Both the position numbers and the translations under genes were made by a program. Below are positions 1 through 7,522 of a stretch of 18,057 nt of DNA, piece by piece; the stretch's first letter is position 1; the number at the start of each line of letters is the position of its first letter. Under the pieces are notes generated by a model that was given only the letters and a program-made list of their open reading frames with translations, had not been told where the DNA came from and did no database searches. This DNA is from Phycisphaerae bacterium (GTDB lineage: Bacteria; Planctomycetota; Phycisphaerae; Phycisphaerales; SM1A02). The stretch lies in the NCBI GenBank assembly GCA_002862325.1, contig PKCT01000159.1, positions 1 to 18,057 of the forward strand, given 5' to 3'.

Positions 1-110
1 TCGAGCGCATCGCCTCGCGCGGCATTCGGCGCGACCAGTCCCGCAAGGGTCGAAAGAACGCAGGCGAACGCGACACGGTGGATCGGACGCTTCGAACGGT
101 TCGACGACAT
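1..110 (-). CDS. Exported protein, 5' end only (signal peptide)
   Basis: Only the first 36 codons lie in the window; the gene runs off the left edge. Reading leftwards from the ATG at 110-108, the product begins MSSNRSKRPIHRV and continues with a hydrophobic stretch (AFACVLSTLAGLVAP) ending NAARGDAL. That is a basic n-region plus h-region, as in a Sec signal peptide. The start is supported by a strong Shine-Dalgarno, GGAGG, seven bases upstream (minus-strand reading of 111-125). It is divergent from the membrane protein that begins at 150, so both promoters must lie in the 39 bases between them. The mature domain is outside the window and no function can be given. Confidence 0.7.
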   Translation of the reverse strand, partial: MSSNRSKRPIHRVAFACVLSTLAGLVAPNAARGDAL

Positions 111-129
111 GGGAGTCCTCCAAAGCACG

Positions 130-136
130 TACTCTA
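130..136. promoter_or_regulatory. Possible shared -10 element of two divergent promoters
   Basis: The heptamer TACTCTA reads TACTCT (TANNNT) on the plus strand and TAGAGT (TANNNT) on the minus strand. It sits in the 39-base gap between divergent starts at 110 (minus) and 150 (plus), inside the small inverted repeat CGTA-CTC-TACG. Either reading puts initiation a few bases ahead of the corresponding gene. No convincing -35 hexamer is visible on either side, so this rests on position and the -10 match alone. Confidence 0.3.
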
Positions 137-149
137 CGTCGACTCGGCC

Positions 150-1337
150 ATGCCCCAGCTCCTTCCCAACTTTTCCGTGCTCGCGCTCGTCGTCGGGCTG
201 GCGATCGCGGCGGGCGTGGCGTTCGGACGCCTGGGATTCCGCCAGGGAAGCATTCTCGCGGGTCTGCTCGCGGGGATCCTCTGCGGCCCGACGGTGGCGG
301 GTCGGATCGCACCGGAATCGTGGTCCGACCTCGTGCTCGGCGCGACCGAGGCGAGACGCGAGCTCAGGGCGGCCAGGAGCGAATATCGCGCCTGGGAACT
401 CGCCGCCGGATCGAGCGAGCTGGATCCCACGATGCTGACCGAAGGGGCGAACGAAAGACGGATCGCGCTGGCTGACCTCGAGGAACGTGTCGCTCGGGAG
501 ACGATCGCCCATGCTCGCCCCTGGTCGATCTGCCTCGTCGGAGGGGCCACCCTCCTGATCCTGCTGTCGAGAATCGGCGCGGGAATCGACGTTGTTCGAC
601 CCGGCCCCGCGGGTCTCGCCGCCTGGTGCGGCGTTCTTCCGGGTCTGGCCACGCTCGTCACGATGCGGATGCTCGGGGAGGACCCGTTCTCCGCTCCGGT
701 GCTTCTGACCGCCGCCTGCGTCTCCTGTGGAAGCTGGTCGATTCCCCATCGATCACGTGCCCTTCTGCACCGATACGGGGCATCGACGATCGCAGCCCAA
801 GGAAACCGAGGGGCAATCATCGTCGGATGCGGCTGGGCACTCGCCGCGGGTTTGGCGGGAACCCCAGCGTGGTCGGTGCTGGTGGTCGCGCTCGTGCCAT
901 TCCTGCTTCCAAACCGGATTCCTCGCCACGTCCGCAGGCGGGCATCGAGGGCCGTGGAACGCCTGGTGATACCCGCTCTCGCCGCCCTCGCGGTCCTGAG
1001 AATCGAAGTGCTCCTGGAGACGTCGATGCTCCTCGTCGTGATCCTCACGATTGTCGCCGGCGACGGACGGGCGTTGGGCTGGCTGGTCGGACTTCGCTTC
1101 GAGACCGGACCGACGCGGTCGACCCGCGGCACGGGATGGAGGATCTCGATGCTCGCCAGCGATGCGTCGGTCACTCAACTCGGCCTCGCGGCCGCCGCCA
1201 TCGGACTCGGTGGCGTCGGTGCAGCGACCGCGTTCGCGCTGGTCACGAGCGCCGCGGTCGTCCAGGCGTTGCTTCCAGCCAGATGGTGGTTGACGGGCGT
1301 GGATCTCCCCCGGGCCGACCACGGCATCCCTTCCTGA
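150..1337 (+). CDS. Polytopic membrane protein, antiporter-like N-terminus
   Basis: The protein has 395 residues counted from the ATG at 150. An upstream GTG at 78 is in frame but would overlap the divergent gene, so I prefer 150 although no clear Shine-Dalgarno precedes it. It opens with two hydrophobic helices, the second containing GSILAGLLAGILCGP, which recalls the lGyLLaGillGP segment early in CPA2-type cation/proton antiporters. A charged, probably helical stretch of roughly 70 residues follows (rich in ARREL, LEERVARE), then about seven to nine further hydrophobic segments to the C-terminus (LLPARWWLTGVD). I see no clear acidic pair of the kind that carries ions in true CPA antiporters, and the full antiporter pattern is not convincing. 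Call it an integral inner-membrane protein, possibly a divergent transporter. It converges on the peroxidase gene, 10 bases away. Confidence 0.75.
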   Translation: MPQLLPNFSVLALVVGLAIAAGVAFGRLGFRQGSILAGLLAGILCGPTVAGRIAPESWSDLVLGATEARRELRAARSEYRAWELAAGSSELDPTMLTEGANERRIALADLEERVARETIAHARPWSICLVGGATLLILLSRIGAGIDVVRPGPAGLAAWCGVLPGLATLVTMRMLGEDPFSAPVLLTAACVSCGSWSIPHRSRALLHRYGASTIAAQGNRGAIIVGCGWALAAGLAGTPAWSVLVVALVPFLLPNRIPRHVRRRASRAVERLVIPALAALAVLRIEVLLETSMLLVVILTIVAGDGRALGWLVGLRFETGPTRSTRGTGWRISMLASDASVTQLGLAAAAIGLGGVGAATAFALVTSAAVVQALLPARWWLTGVDLPRADHGIPS

Positions 1338-1351
1338 TCGAAACCGATCAG
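1334..1351. terminator. Hairpin between convergent genes
   Basis: CTGATCG (1334-1340) and CGATCAG (1345-1351) form a perfect 7-bp stem with an AAAC loop. The stem contains the stop codons of both convergent genes: TGA at 1335-1337 on the plus strand, and TGA read from 1350-1348 on the minus strand. There is no T-tract on either side, so intrinsic termination would be weak. Confidence 0.35.
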
Positions 1352-1986
1352 TCGGTCGGGGCGGCCGTCGCGGTGGAGGTCTTCTTCGGGAGCGCCTTCT
1401 CGACCGCCGCCTTCATCTTCGAACCCGTCGGGTCGACCCGACTGTCGAAGAACTCGATGGTGGTCCCGTCGCTGGAGACGAGATACTTGCAGAAGTTCCA
1501 ACCGGGCAGCTTGCCGGTCTTGGTCCCGAGGTACTCGTAGATGGGGCTCTGGCTCTTTCCCGGCTTGGTCGAGATCTTCTCCATCATCGGAAAGTCGACC
1601 TCGTACCGGCTGGTACAGAACTTCTGGATCTCCTCGGCCGATCCCGGCTCCTGACCGCCGAAGTCGTTGCACGGAAATCCGACCACCACGAGGCCGCGAT
1701 CCTTGAACTCCTCGCTCAGGGCCTGAAGACCTCGATACTGTCCGGTGAAGCCGCACCGACTCGCGACGTTCACGATCAGTACCGCCTTGCCCTTCCAATC
1801 CGCCATCCGAACCGGCTTGCCGTCGAGGGAACGTGCTTCGAGATCGAAGATGGTCTTGTCCTCCCACTTCTGCTTCAATTCGTCGGTGACCGGCATCGAC
1901 TGAGCGCAGGCCGCCCCCATCAGTCCGAGGGCGAGGCCCGCAACGGCCCCCGTGATCCGAGCACCCGTCTTTCGCAGCTTGGTCAT
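1348..1986 (-). CDS. Exported glutathione peroxidase family protein (Cys type)
   Basis: The gene encodes 212 residues. This family reduces hydrogen and lipid peroxides; the Cys versions usually take electrons from thioredoxin. The start chosen is the ATG at 1986-1984, which has GGAG nine bases upstream; the in-frame ATG at 2001 lacks a ribosome site. Residues 1-30 look like a signal peptide ending GAACAQS, with a poor lipobox, so periplasmic or membrane-linked location is likely but lipidation is uncertain. Family motifs are intact: NVASRCGFT with peroxidatic Cys78, FPCNDFGGQEP with Gln112, and WNF with Trp163 and Asn164. Cys124 in KFCTSRYEVDFP sits where the resolving Cys of thioredoxin-dependent members lies, so a 2-Cys mechanism is likely. 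It follows glmS on the same strand after a 179-base gap, far enough for its own promoter, though I found no clear one. Confidence 0.92.
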   Translation of the reverse strand: MTKLRKTGARITGAVAGLALGLMGAACAQSMPVTDELKQKWEDKTIFDLEARSLDGKPVRMADWKGKAVLIVNVASRCGFTGQYRGLQALSEEFKDRGLVVVGFPCNDFGGQEPGSAEEIQKFCTSRYEVDFPMMEKISTKPGKSQSPIYEYLGTKTGKLPGWNFCKYLVSSDGTTIEFFDSRVDPTGSKMKAAVEKALPKKTSTATAAPTD

Positions 1987-2165
1987 GTCGTTGGTCTCCA
2001 TGATCGGACGCCGGCAGCGGCCCCCGTGCACCGAATTTTCGTAGATCAAGAAACGTGGATTCAGCGGTCCGCAATTTTCCCCGCCGCCACGTCCGGCCCC
2101 GACATCCGTAGACGCTCCCGGCTGAGGTGATCGGGGAGTTCGAGATGCCAATGTGCACGCCTGGG

Positions 2166-4007
2166 CTATTCGACCGTGACGCTCTTGGCGAGGTTTCGCG
2201 GCTTGTCCACGTCCTTGCCCCGAAGGACCGCCGCGTGGTAGGCCAGAAGCTGCAGAGGGACCACGGTCACCAGCGGTTGCAGCGGCTCGATGACATCCGG
2301 GACGTGGAACACCGCCTCGCAGAGCGATTCGATCTCGCGATCACCCTCGGTCGCCACGGCGATGACATGACCACCGCGACTACGCACCTCCTCGATGTTC
2401 GAGACGACCTTCTCGTACTGGCTGTTCTGCGTGGCGATGAACACCACGGGCATGCCTTCGTCGATCAGCGCGATGGGGCCGTGCTTCATCTCCGCCGCGG
2501 GCATCCCCTCGGCATGGATGTAGCTGATCTCCTTGAGCTTCAGCGCACCTTCCATCGCGACCGGGTAGTTCACGCCTCGCCCCAGGAAGAGCCAGTTCTC
2601 GCGTTCGATGAAACGCTTGGTGGCCTCCTTGATGAGATCGCCCTGTTCCAGAACCCGCTCGATCTTCCCGGGGATCTCGTTCATCTCCCGCATGACGGTC
2701 GAAAGCTGTTCGTGCGAGAGGAATCGTCTCCTTCCGATGAACGCGGCGAGCATCGCCGAGACCATCACCTGTCCCACGAACGCCTTGGTGCTGGCGACCC
2801 CAATCTCCGGGCCGACCCTGAGGTACACGCCGGCGTCGGTGTCGCGACTGATCGTCGATCCCACCACGTTCACCACGCCGAGTCCCATCGCGCCGCGCTG
2901 TCGCGCCTCCTCGAGGGCCGCGAGGGTGTCGGCGGTCTCGCCGGACTGGCTGATCGCGACGACCACCGTGCCCTCCTCGACGATCGGATTCCGGTAGCGG
3001 AACTCGCTCGCGAACTCGACCTCGGTCGGGATCTTCGCGAGATCCTCCATGAGGTATTCGCCGATCATCGCCGCGTGCAGCGCGGTCCCCTGCCCCACGA
3101 ACACGATCCGCTTCGCCCGGGCGAGATCCCGAGCGTGCTCGGCGACGCCGCCGAGTACGACCTGCCCGGACCGCTCGTCGATGCGTCCCTGAAGACAGGT
3201 CCGCAGCGCGCGAGGCTGTTCGTGAATCTCCTTGAGCATGTAGTGGTCGTACGAACCGAGCTCGATCTGCTCGATCTCGACCTCGAGCTCGCGGACTTCG
3301 GCGGAGATCTCGATGTCGTCGATGGTCGAGGTCCGGAACGTGTCGCGGGTCAGCTTCGCGACGGTGTAGTCCTCGAGCGTGAAGGCCTGGTTGGTGTGGG
3401 CGACGATCGCGCTCTGGTCGCTGGCGACCACGTATTCGTTCTTGCCGACCCCGACCATGAGCGGCGACCCCTTGCGGGCGACCACCATGACGCCCGGCTC
3501 CTCCGCGGAGATAACCGCGATCGCATAAGCGCCTTCGACTTCGCGCAGCGCGGCCTGGACCGCCTTCTCCAGATCGCCGCGATACACCTCGCCGATCAGA
3601 TGCGCCAGGACCTCGGTGTCGGTCTCGCTCGAGAAGACGTGACCCTTCTCGGTGAGCCATGTCCGCAACGACTGATAGTTCTCGATGATGCCGTTGTGGA
3701 TGATCGTGATCCCATGACCACGTTCGGAATCGTCTCGGTGGGGATGCGCGTTCGCCTCGGTCACACCACCGTGCGTCGCCCATCGCGTATGGGCGATGCC
3801 AACCGGTCCCGAGAGCCCGCCCTGCGCCTCGATCGCCTCCTCAAGAACCCGAACGCGTCCGACGGTTCGAGTCACGGTGATCTCGCCGTCGGGCGACTGC
3901 ACCGCGACGCCCGCCGAGTCGTATCCTCGATACTCCAGACGCTTCAATCCCTCGATGAGGATGGGAGTGGCATCACGGTCTCCGATGTAGGCGACGATTC
4001 CACACAT
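2166..4007 (-). CDS. glmS: Glutamine-fructose-6-phosphate aminotransferase (isomerizing)
   Basis: GlmS makes glucosamine-6-phosphate from fructose-6-phosphate and glutamine, the entry step to UDP-GlcNAc for peptidoglycan and LPS; it is cytosolic. The start at 4007 gives MCGIVAYIGDRD, so that Cys2 becomes the N-terminal nucleophile of the glutaminase domain after Met removal. An in-frame upstream start would destroy this and is rejected. GGAA lies about ten bases before the ATG. Other landmarks are AHTRWATHG and HNGIIENY in the glutaminase half, the first SIS domain with SQSGETADTLAA, the second SIS domain with GRGVNYPVAMEGALKLKE and AEMKHGP, and the canonical end DKPRNLAKSVTVE. Length is 613 residues, close to the usual 610. 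It is divergent from rarA across 170 bases. I saw no glmS ribozyme in that leader. Confidence 0.97.
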   Translation of the reverse strand: MCGIVAYIGDRDATPILIEGLKRLEYRGYDSAGVAVQSPDGEITVTRTVGRVRVLEEAIEAQGGLSGPVGIAHTRWATHGGVTEANAHPHRDDSERGHGITIIHNGIIENYQSLRTWLTEKGHVFSSETDTEVLAHLIGEVYRGDLEKAVQAALREVEGAYAIAVISAEEPGVMVVARKGSPLMVGVGKNEYVVASDQSAIVAHTNQAFTLEDYTVAKLTRDTFRTSTIDDIEISAEVRELEVEIEQIELGSYDHYMLKEIHEQPRALRTCLQGRIDERSGQVVLGGVAEHARDLARAKRIVFVGQGTALHAAMIGEYLMEDLAKIPTEVEFASEFRYRNPIVEEGTVVVAISQSGETADTLAALEEARQRGAMGLGVVNVVGSTISRDTDAGVYLRVGPEIGVASTKAFVGQVMVSAMLAAFIGRRRFLSHEQLSTVMREMNEIPGKIERVLEQGDLIKEATKRFIERENWLFLGRGVNYPVAMEGALKLKEISYIHAEGMPAAEMKHGPIALIDEGMPVVFIATQNSQYEKVVSNIEEVRSRGGHVIAVATEGDREIESLCEAVFHVPDVIEPLQPLVTVVPLQLLAYHAAVLRGKDVDKPRNLAKSVTVE

Positions 4008-4165
4008 GGCATGGGGTTCCAGGAAGCAGGAAGAGGCTCGCTGACCGAGCGTGAGAACGACCGAAGGGGGTATTGTCACCCGAATCCGGTCATCGGTCCA
4101 TCGTCACAATCAAAGTTCCTCCCCATCGGTCGTTCCGAATAACCGGGAAACAGACCTTCGAAGGC

Positions 4166-4171
4166 TACGAT
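4166..4171 (+). promoter_or_regulatory. -10 box for a probable leaderless rarA transcript
   Basis: TACGAT ends exactly six bases before the rarA ATG at 4178, with GCGACC between. There is no Shine-Dalgarno sequence, and no -35 match at 16-19 bases. The same arrangement occurs before pdxA and before the PH-like gene near the right end, which raises confidence in each. Confidence 0.45.
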
Positions 4172-4177
4172 GCGACC

Positions 4178-5395
4178 ATGAACGAGGATCTCTGGCAGGA
4201 AGGACGGGACGAAAACCTTCGAACCGCCGAGCCCCTGGCTCATCGAATGCGGCCACGGCGTCTCGAGGAGGTCGAAGGTCAGTCCCATCTGCTCGGATCG
4301 GATGGGCTGCTTCGTCGGCTGGTTGATGCCGGGCTTCCCGGTTCGCTCGTCCTTCATGGTCCGCCGGGAACCGGAAAGACCACGCTCGCGCGCCTTCTGG
4401 CGGAGGCGATCGACGCGCAGGTCGAAGTCGAGAACGCGGCCCAGGTCGGAGTCCCGCGCATTCGAGAGATCCTCGCCGCCGCCCGCCGACGCCTCGGGGA
4501 CGATCGAAGACGAACGGTCCTCTTCCTCGACGAGATCCATCGCTTCAACAAGAACCAGCAGGATGCGCTCCTCGGCGACGTCGAACGCGGCACGTTGACC
4601 CTGATTGGAGCCACCACGGAAAATCCCTGGTACGCGGTCAACGCGGCGCTGACCAGTCGAGCCACCGTCCTGGAGTTGCACACGCTGGACCGCGAGGCGA
4701 TCGGGCGTCTAGTTCGACGCGCGCTCTCGGAGACGCACGGCCTGAACGCACCGTCGGTCGAGATCTCTCCCGACGCGGTCGAGCTCATCGCCCGGGTAAG
4801 CGGAGGCGACGCTCGACGAGCGCTGTCGATCCTGGAGGTCGCAGGCCATCGGGCGATCTCGAACGGGGATCGGATCGAGGCGGACGACGTGACGAGTTGC
4901 CTGGGGTCGACCGCGATCCTGTTCGATCGCGCGGGCGACGCCCACTACGACACGATCAGTGCCTTCATCAAGTCGATGCGTCGCTCCGATCCGGACGGTG
5001 CGCTCTTCTGGCTCGCCCGCATGCTCCACGCCGGCGAGGATCCGCGCTTCATAGCCCGTCGAATCGCGATCTTCGCGAGCGAGGACGTCGGACCGGCGGA
5101 TCCTTCGGCACTCGGCGTCGCGGCCGCCGCCTGGCAGGTCGTCGAACGGATCGGCATGCCCGAGGGCCAGCTGACGCTGGCCCAGGCCGCGATCCACATG
5201 GCCCGGGCGCCCAAGAGCCGTGCGACGGCAGAGGCTATCTGGAGCGCCATGGCGGACGTCGAGAACCATCTCGATCGCGCCGTCCCGGAGTCCCTGAAGC
5301 CGCACGCCAAGCGCACCGACCGATCCTCGGACGCCGATGCGGACGCACCGATGCCCCGGTACCTCGACGCCGGCACGGGGTCCTCGGATCGATGA
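4178..5395 (+). CDS. rarA: Replication-associated recombination protein A (AAA+ ATPase)
   Basis: RarA (MgsA) belongs to the clamp-loader-like AAA+ family with WRNIP1/Mgs1, and acts at stalled replication forks and ssDNA gaps. The product has 405 residues, a little shorter than E. coli RarA (447). Visible motifs: the family N-terminal phrase PLAHRMRPRRLEEVEGQSHLLG (residues 19-40, split here at PLAHRMRPRR and LEEVEGQSHLLG); Walker A GPPGTGKTT (61-69); Walker B LFLDEIHRF; sensor 1 IGATTENP (143-150); and sensor 2 GDARRALSILE. The C-terminal half carries the tetramerisation-type helices (HYDTISAFIKSMRRSDPDGA, FASEDVGPADP). The ATG at 4178 is the first that leaves the family N-terminus in place, and a TACGAT box lies six bases upstream. 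Its last bases overlap the next gene as ATGA, implying translational coupling. Confidence 0.95.
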   Translation: MNEDLWQEGRDENLRTAEPLAHRMRPRRLEEVEGQSHLLGSDGLLRRLVDAGLPGSLVLHGPPGTGKTTLARLLAEAIDAQVEVENAAQVGVPRIREILAAARRRLGDDRRRTVLFLDEIHRFNKNQQDALLGDVERGTLTLIGATTENPWYAVNAALTSRATVLELHTLDREAIGRLVRRALSETHGLNAPSVEISPDAVELIARVSGGDARRALSILEVAGHRAISNGDRIEADDVTSCLGSTAILFDRAGDAHYDTISAFIKSMRRSDPDGALFWLARMLHAGEDPRFIARRIAIFASEDVGPADPSALGVAAAAWQVVERIGMPEGQLTLAQAAIHMARAPKSRATAEAIWSAMADVENHLDRAVPESLKPHAKRTDRSSDADADAPMPRYLDAGTGSSDR

Positions 5396-5964
5396 CGGCG
5401 TCCGATCCCAAACACCATCTCAGGAAGCGCATCCTCGACCGGATGCGGAGCCTGTCCGTCGAGCAGCGTCGACGGAGCGAGGCATCGGTCCACGAGACGC
5501 TTCGAAGCTGGGTGCGCGAGCACTCGGTGCGATGCGTCTTCGCGTATCTGGCCGACGGGCACGAACTCTCCCTGGATCCCGTCATCTCGGAGTGGATCGA
5601 GGCGGGGATCGAGGTCGCCGCGCCTCGCGTCGGCCCGGACCGAGGTCGGATGGAGGCTGCGGCGTTGAGTTCACTGCACGACGACGATCTCGACACCGAT
5701 CGGTACGGACTTCGATCGCCCCGACCGGTCGCGCCAGTGGTCTCCACCGACGCCCTCGGATTGGTGATCGTTCCGGGCGTCGCCTTCACCACGGACGGGG
5801 CTCGTCTCGGGCGGGGCGGTGGGTACTACGATCGATGGCTGGCCTCGCTTCCACCGAGGACACCGCGGGTCGGCGTCTGCCATGCCGTGCAGATCGTCGA
5901 GGCCCTCTCGGTCGAATCGCACGATCTCCCGGTCCATCGGGTGGTCGCCGGCTCCGACTTCTGA
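5392..5964 (+). CDS. 5-formyltetrahydrofolate cyclo-ligase family protein
   Basis: This enzyme converts 5-formyl-THF to 5,10-methenyl-THF using ATP, clearing the inhibitory folate side product in the cytosol. The protein has 190 residues, normal for the family (about 180-200). Residues 7-35 carry the basic N-terminal helix pattern (KHHLRKRILDRMRSLS). The signature is LGRGGGYYDRWL at 139-150, preceded by VPGVAFTTDGAR; the C-terminal region VCHAVQ and LPVHRVV is also typical. The ATG at 5392 overlaps the rarA stop (ATGA), so the two genes form a coupled operon. The pairing of a fork-maintenance ATPase with a folate enzyme is probably one of convenience. A 6S RNA gene is often next to this gene in proteobacteria; there is none here, because the upstream neighbour overlaps it. 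Confidence 0.92.
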   Translation: MTASDPKHHLRKRILDRMRSLSVEQRRRSEASVHETLRSWVREHSVRCVFAYLADGHELSLDPVISEWIEAGIEVAAPRVGPDRGRMEAAALSSLHDDDLDTDRYGLRSPRPVAPVVSTDALGLVIVPGVAFTTDGARLGRGGGYYDRWLASLPPRTPRVGVCHAVQIVEALSVESHDLPVHRVVAGSDF

Positions 5965-6007
5965 GCCGTCCGGGCCGGATTCTCGACCTCGCCACGGGAT
6001 CTGACCG

Positions 6008-7435
6008 ATGATTCCAAGTGAGAGGCGTTCCGGCTTCTCGCCCGTCTTCCCGCCGCAACGCAGTCTGGAGCCGTTTCTCGACATGGGCCTCGCGAGTCAA
6101 TCCATCCGAAGCGGAAGCCGACGCAGTCACATGAGTCGGCGTAGACGACGACGTCCGGGTCGTTGGCTCCTCCTCCTCCTCCTCGTCGCGATCGTCGGCA
6201 CGGGTTGGTGGTGGTTCACGACGCCCGCCGAGGACCAGCAGGTCGCATCCGCGACCGAGGACGCCACCACCACCGCGCGACCGGCCTCGAACTCCGACCG
6301 AACTCCCACCACCAGATCGCTCGACCCGGTGACCCGACCTCGGACCCCGCGGACACGCCCCACCACCGCGACGACCTCATCGGCTCCTCCCGTCGTCGCC
6401 GAGCGGAGACCAAGGACGACCACGCCGCCCCAGGACGTCGCCAACGCGTCGACGAACCAGGGCGGCGGTCCGGTCGATCTCGACCGGACATCCGCTCGCG
6501 ACTCGTCCAACTCGATACGCACGCCCGCTTCCACGTCGGAACCGGCCGCGGGACGATCAGCACCGAATACCGCATCGACGGCCGAGCCCGATCGCGACGC
6601 CCCCCCGAAGAAGACCGCCGTTCCGCGCGTCTCCGTCCGCCCTGCGCCGGCCCCTACGTCCTCGGGCGCCTCGACGCTCGCCGACGCGCTCGGCAAGGCG
6701 GACGACGATCCGCTCACGGCACGAAGGCTCCTGACCGAAGCATGGACCCGGGGACTGGTCGGAGACGACCGCAGGACGGCTCAGCTCCTCTCGAAGCGAT
6801 TGGCGAACGCCACGCTGCTGGTCGATGCGAAGCGATCCGGTTCGCCATACGCGACGCCGTATCGGATCAAGCGAGGCGACGCGATGAGTCGCATCGTTCG
6901 AAAGCACGATGTCACGACCAATCTTGACTTCGTCGCCCGCATCAACGGCATCAAGGATCTGAATCGAATCAGGGAAAACCAGGAAATCTGGCTTCCACGC
7001 GGCCTCTTTCATGTCGTGGCCGACCGGAGCAACGGCGATCTCGCGGTCCATCAGGAGATCGACGGCACTCGTCACCTCCTGCTCGTCGTGCCTGTGATCC
7101 TCGGACGAGACGATCTCACGCCCGACATCCTGTTCCAGGTTCGAAAGGGGTCCAAGCGAACGAACCCGAGCTGGACCGATCCGGCGAGCGGTGTGCGGTG
7201 GTCGGCCGCCGACCCGCGAAATCCGGTCGGCGAATTCTGGATCGGGCTCGAACCCGCGGACCCTTCGCTTCGGGGCGACCCCAAGTACCAGGGCTTCGGT
7301 CTCCATGGAACGGGTCCGAAAATCGAATTCGGTGCGCAACCGACCTCCGGATCCATGCAGGTGCGTGAGGCCGATGCCCAGATTCTCTTCGAACTTCTTC
7401 GTTCGGGACGCTCGACGATCGACGTTCGTCCCTGA
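6008..7435 (+). CDS. Membrane-anchored LysM and YkuD-like protein, active site altered
   Basis: From the ATG at 6008 (GGGA eight bases upstream) the protein has 475 residues; starts at 6083 and 6131 are also possible and keep the anchor. A run of Arg (RRRRRR, about 44-49) leads into one TM helix (WLLLLLLVAIVGTGWWWF, 53-70). A long Thr/Pro/Ser/Ala linker follows, to about residue 220, then a helical stretch, a LysM domain (YRIKRGDAM through IWLPRG, about 285-332) and an L,D-transpeptidase (YkuD) fold to the end. LysM binds peptidoglycan; active YkuD enzymes form 3-3 crosslinks. The family motif is H, then 13 residues, then SHGC. His433 in LHGTG is present, but the SHGC position reads TSGS (446-449), so both catalytic His and Cys are lost. 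It is probably a non-catalytic wall-binding protein. It lies 43 bases after the folate gene and may be in that operon. Confidence 0.85.
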   Translation: MIPSERRSGFSPVFPPQRSLEPFLDMGLASQSIRSGSRRSHMSRRRRRRPGRWLLLLLLVAIVGTGWWWFTTPAEDQQVASATEDATTTARPASNSDRTPTTRSLDPVTRPRTPRTRPTTATTSSAPPVVAERRPRTTTPPQDVANASTNQGGGPVDLDRTSARDSSNSIRTPASTSEPAAGRSAPNTASTAEPDRDAPPKKTAVPRVSVRPAPAPTSSGASTLADALGKADDDPLTARRLLTEAWTRGLVGDDRRTAQLLSKRLANATLLVDAKRSGSPYATPYRIKRGDAMSRIVRKHDVTTNLDFVARINGIKDLNRIRENQEIWLPRGLFHVVADRSNGDLAVHQEIDGTRHLLLVVPVILGRDDLTPDILFQVRKGSKRTNPSWTDPASGVRWSAADPRNPVGEFWIGLEPADPSLRGDPKYQGFGLHGTGPKIEFGAQPTSGSMQVREADAQILFELLRSGRSTIDVRP

Positions 7436-7510
7436 GGTCTCGAACGCGACGAGTCGCTGATTCACCGCGTCATCTTCCAATTCGGTCGCCGATACCGGGG
7501 GGCTGCGGCG

Positions 7511-7516
7511 TAGAAT
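7511..7516 (+). promoter_or_regulatory. -10 box for a probable leaderless pdxA transcript
   Basis: TAGAAT ends six bases before the pdxA ATG at 7523, with CATCCC between. There is no Shine-Dalgarno. The 87-base gap from the preceding gene is consistent with an independent promoter. No -35 element is evident. Confidence 0.5.
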
Positions 7517-7522
7517 CATCCC

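Noticed and set aside
134..1174. Minus-strand open frame of 346 codons opposite the first membrane protein
   Set aside because: The plus frame shows a clear series of TM helices; the minus frame is Arg/Ser/Thr-rich with no hydrophobic or domain pattern.
2127..4142. Long plus-strand open frame of 671 codons opposite glmS
   Set aside because: It is antisense to an unmistakable GlmS with all motifs. The translation is rich in His, Asp and Arg without any domain, as expected from GC-rich codon bias.
4008..4177. glmS ribozyme/riboswitch in the glmS leader
   Set aside because: The 170-base divergent gap shows none of the conserved core I would expect, and it must also hold the rarA promoter.
5340..5400. 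6S RNA upstream of the 5-formyltetrahydrofolate cyclo-ligase gene
   Set aside because: That linkage is typical of proteobacteria; here rarA overlaps the gene by four bases, leaving no room.
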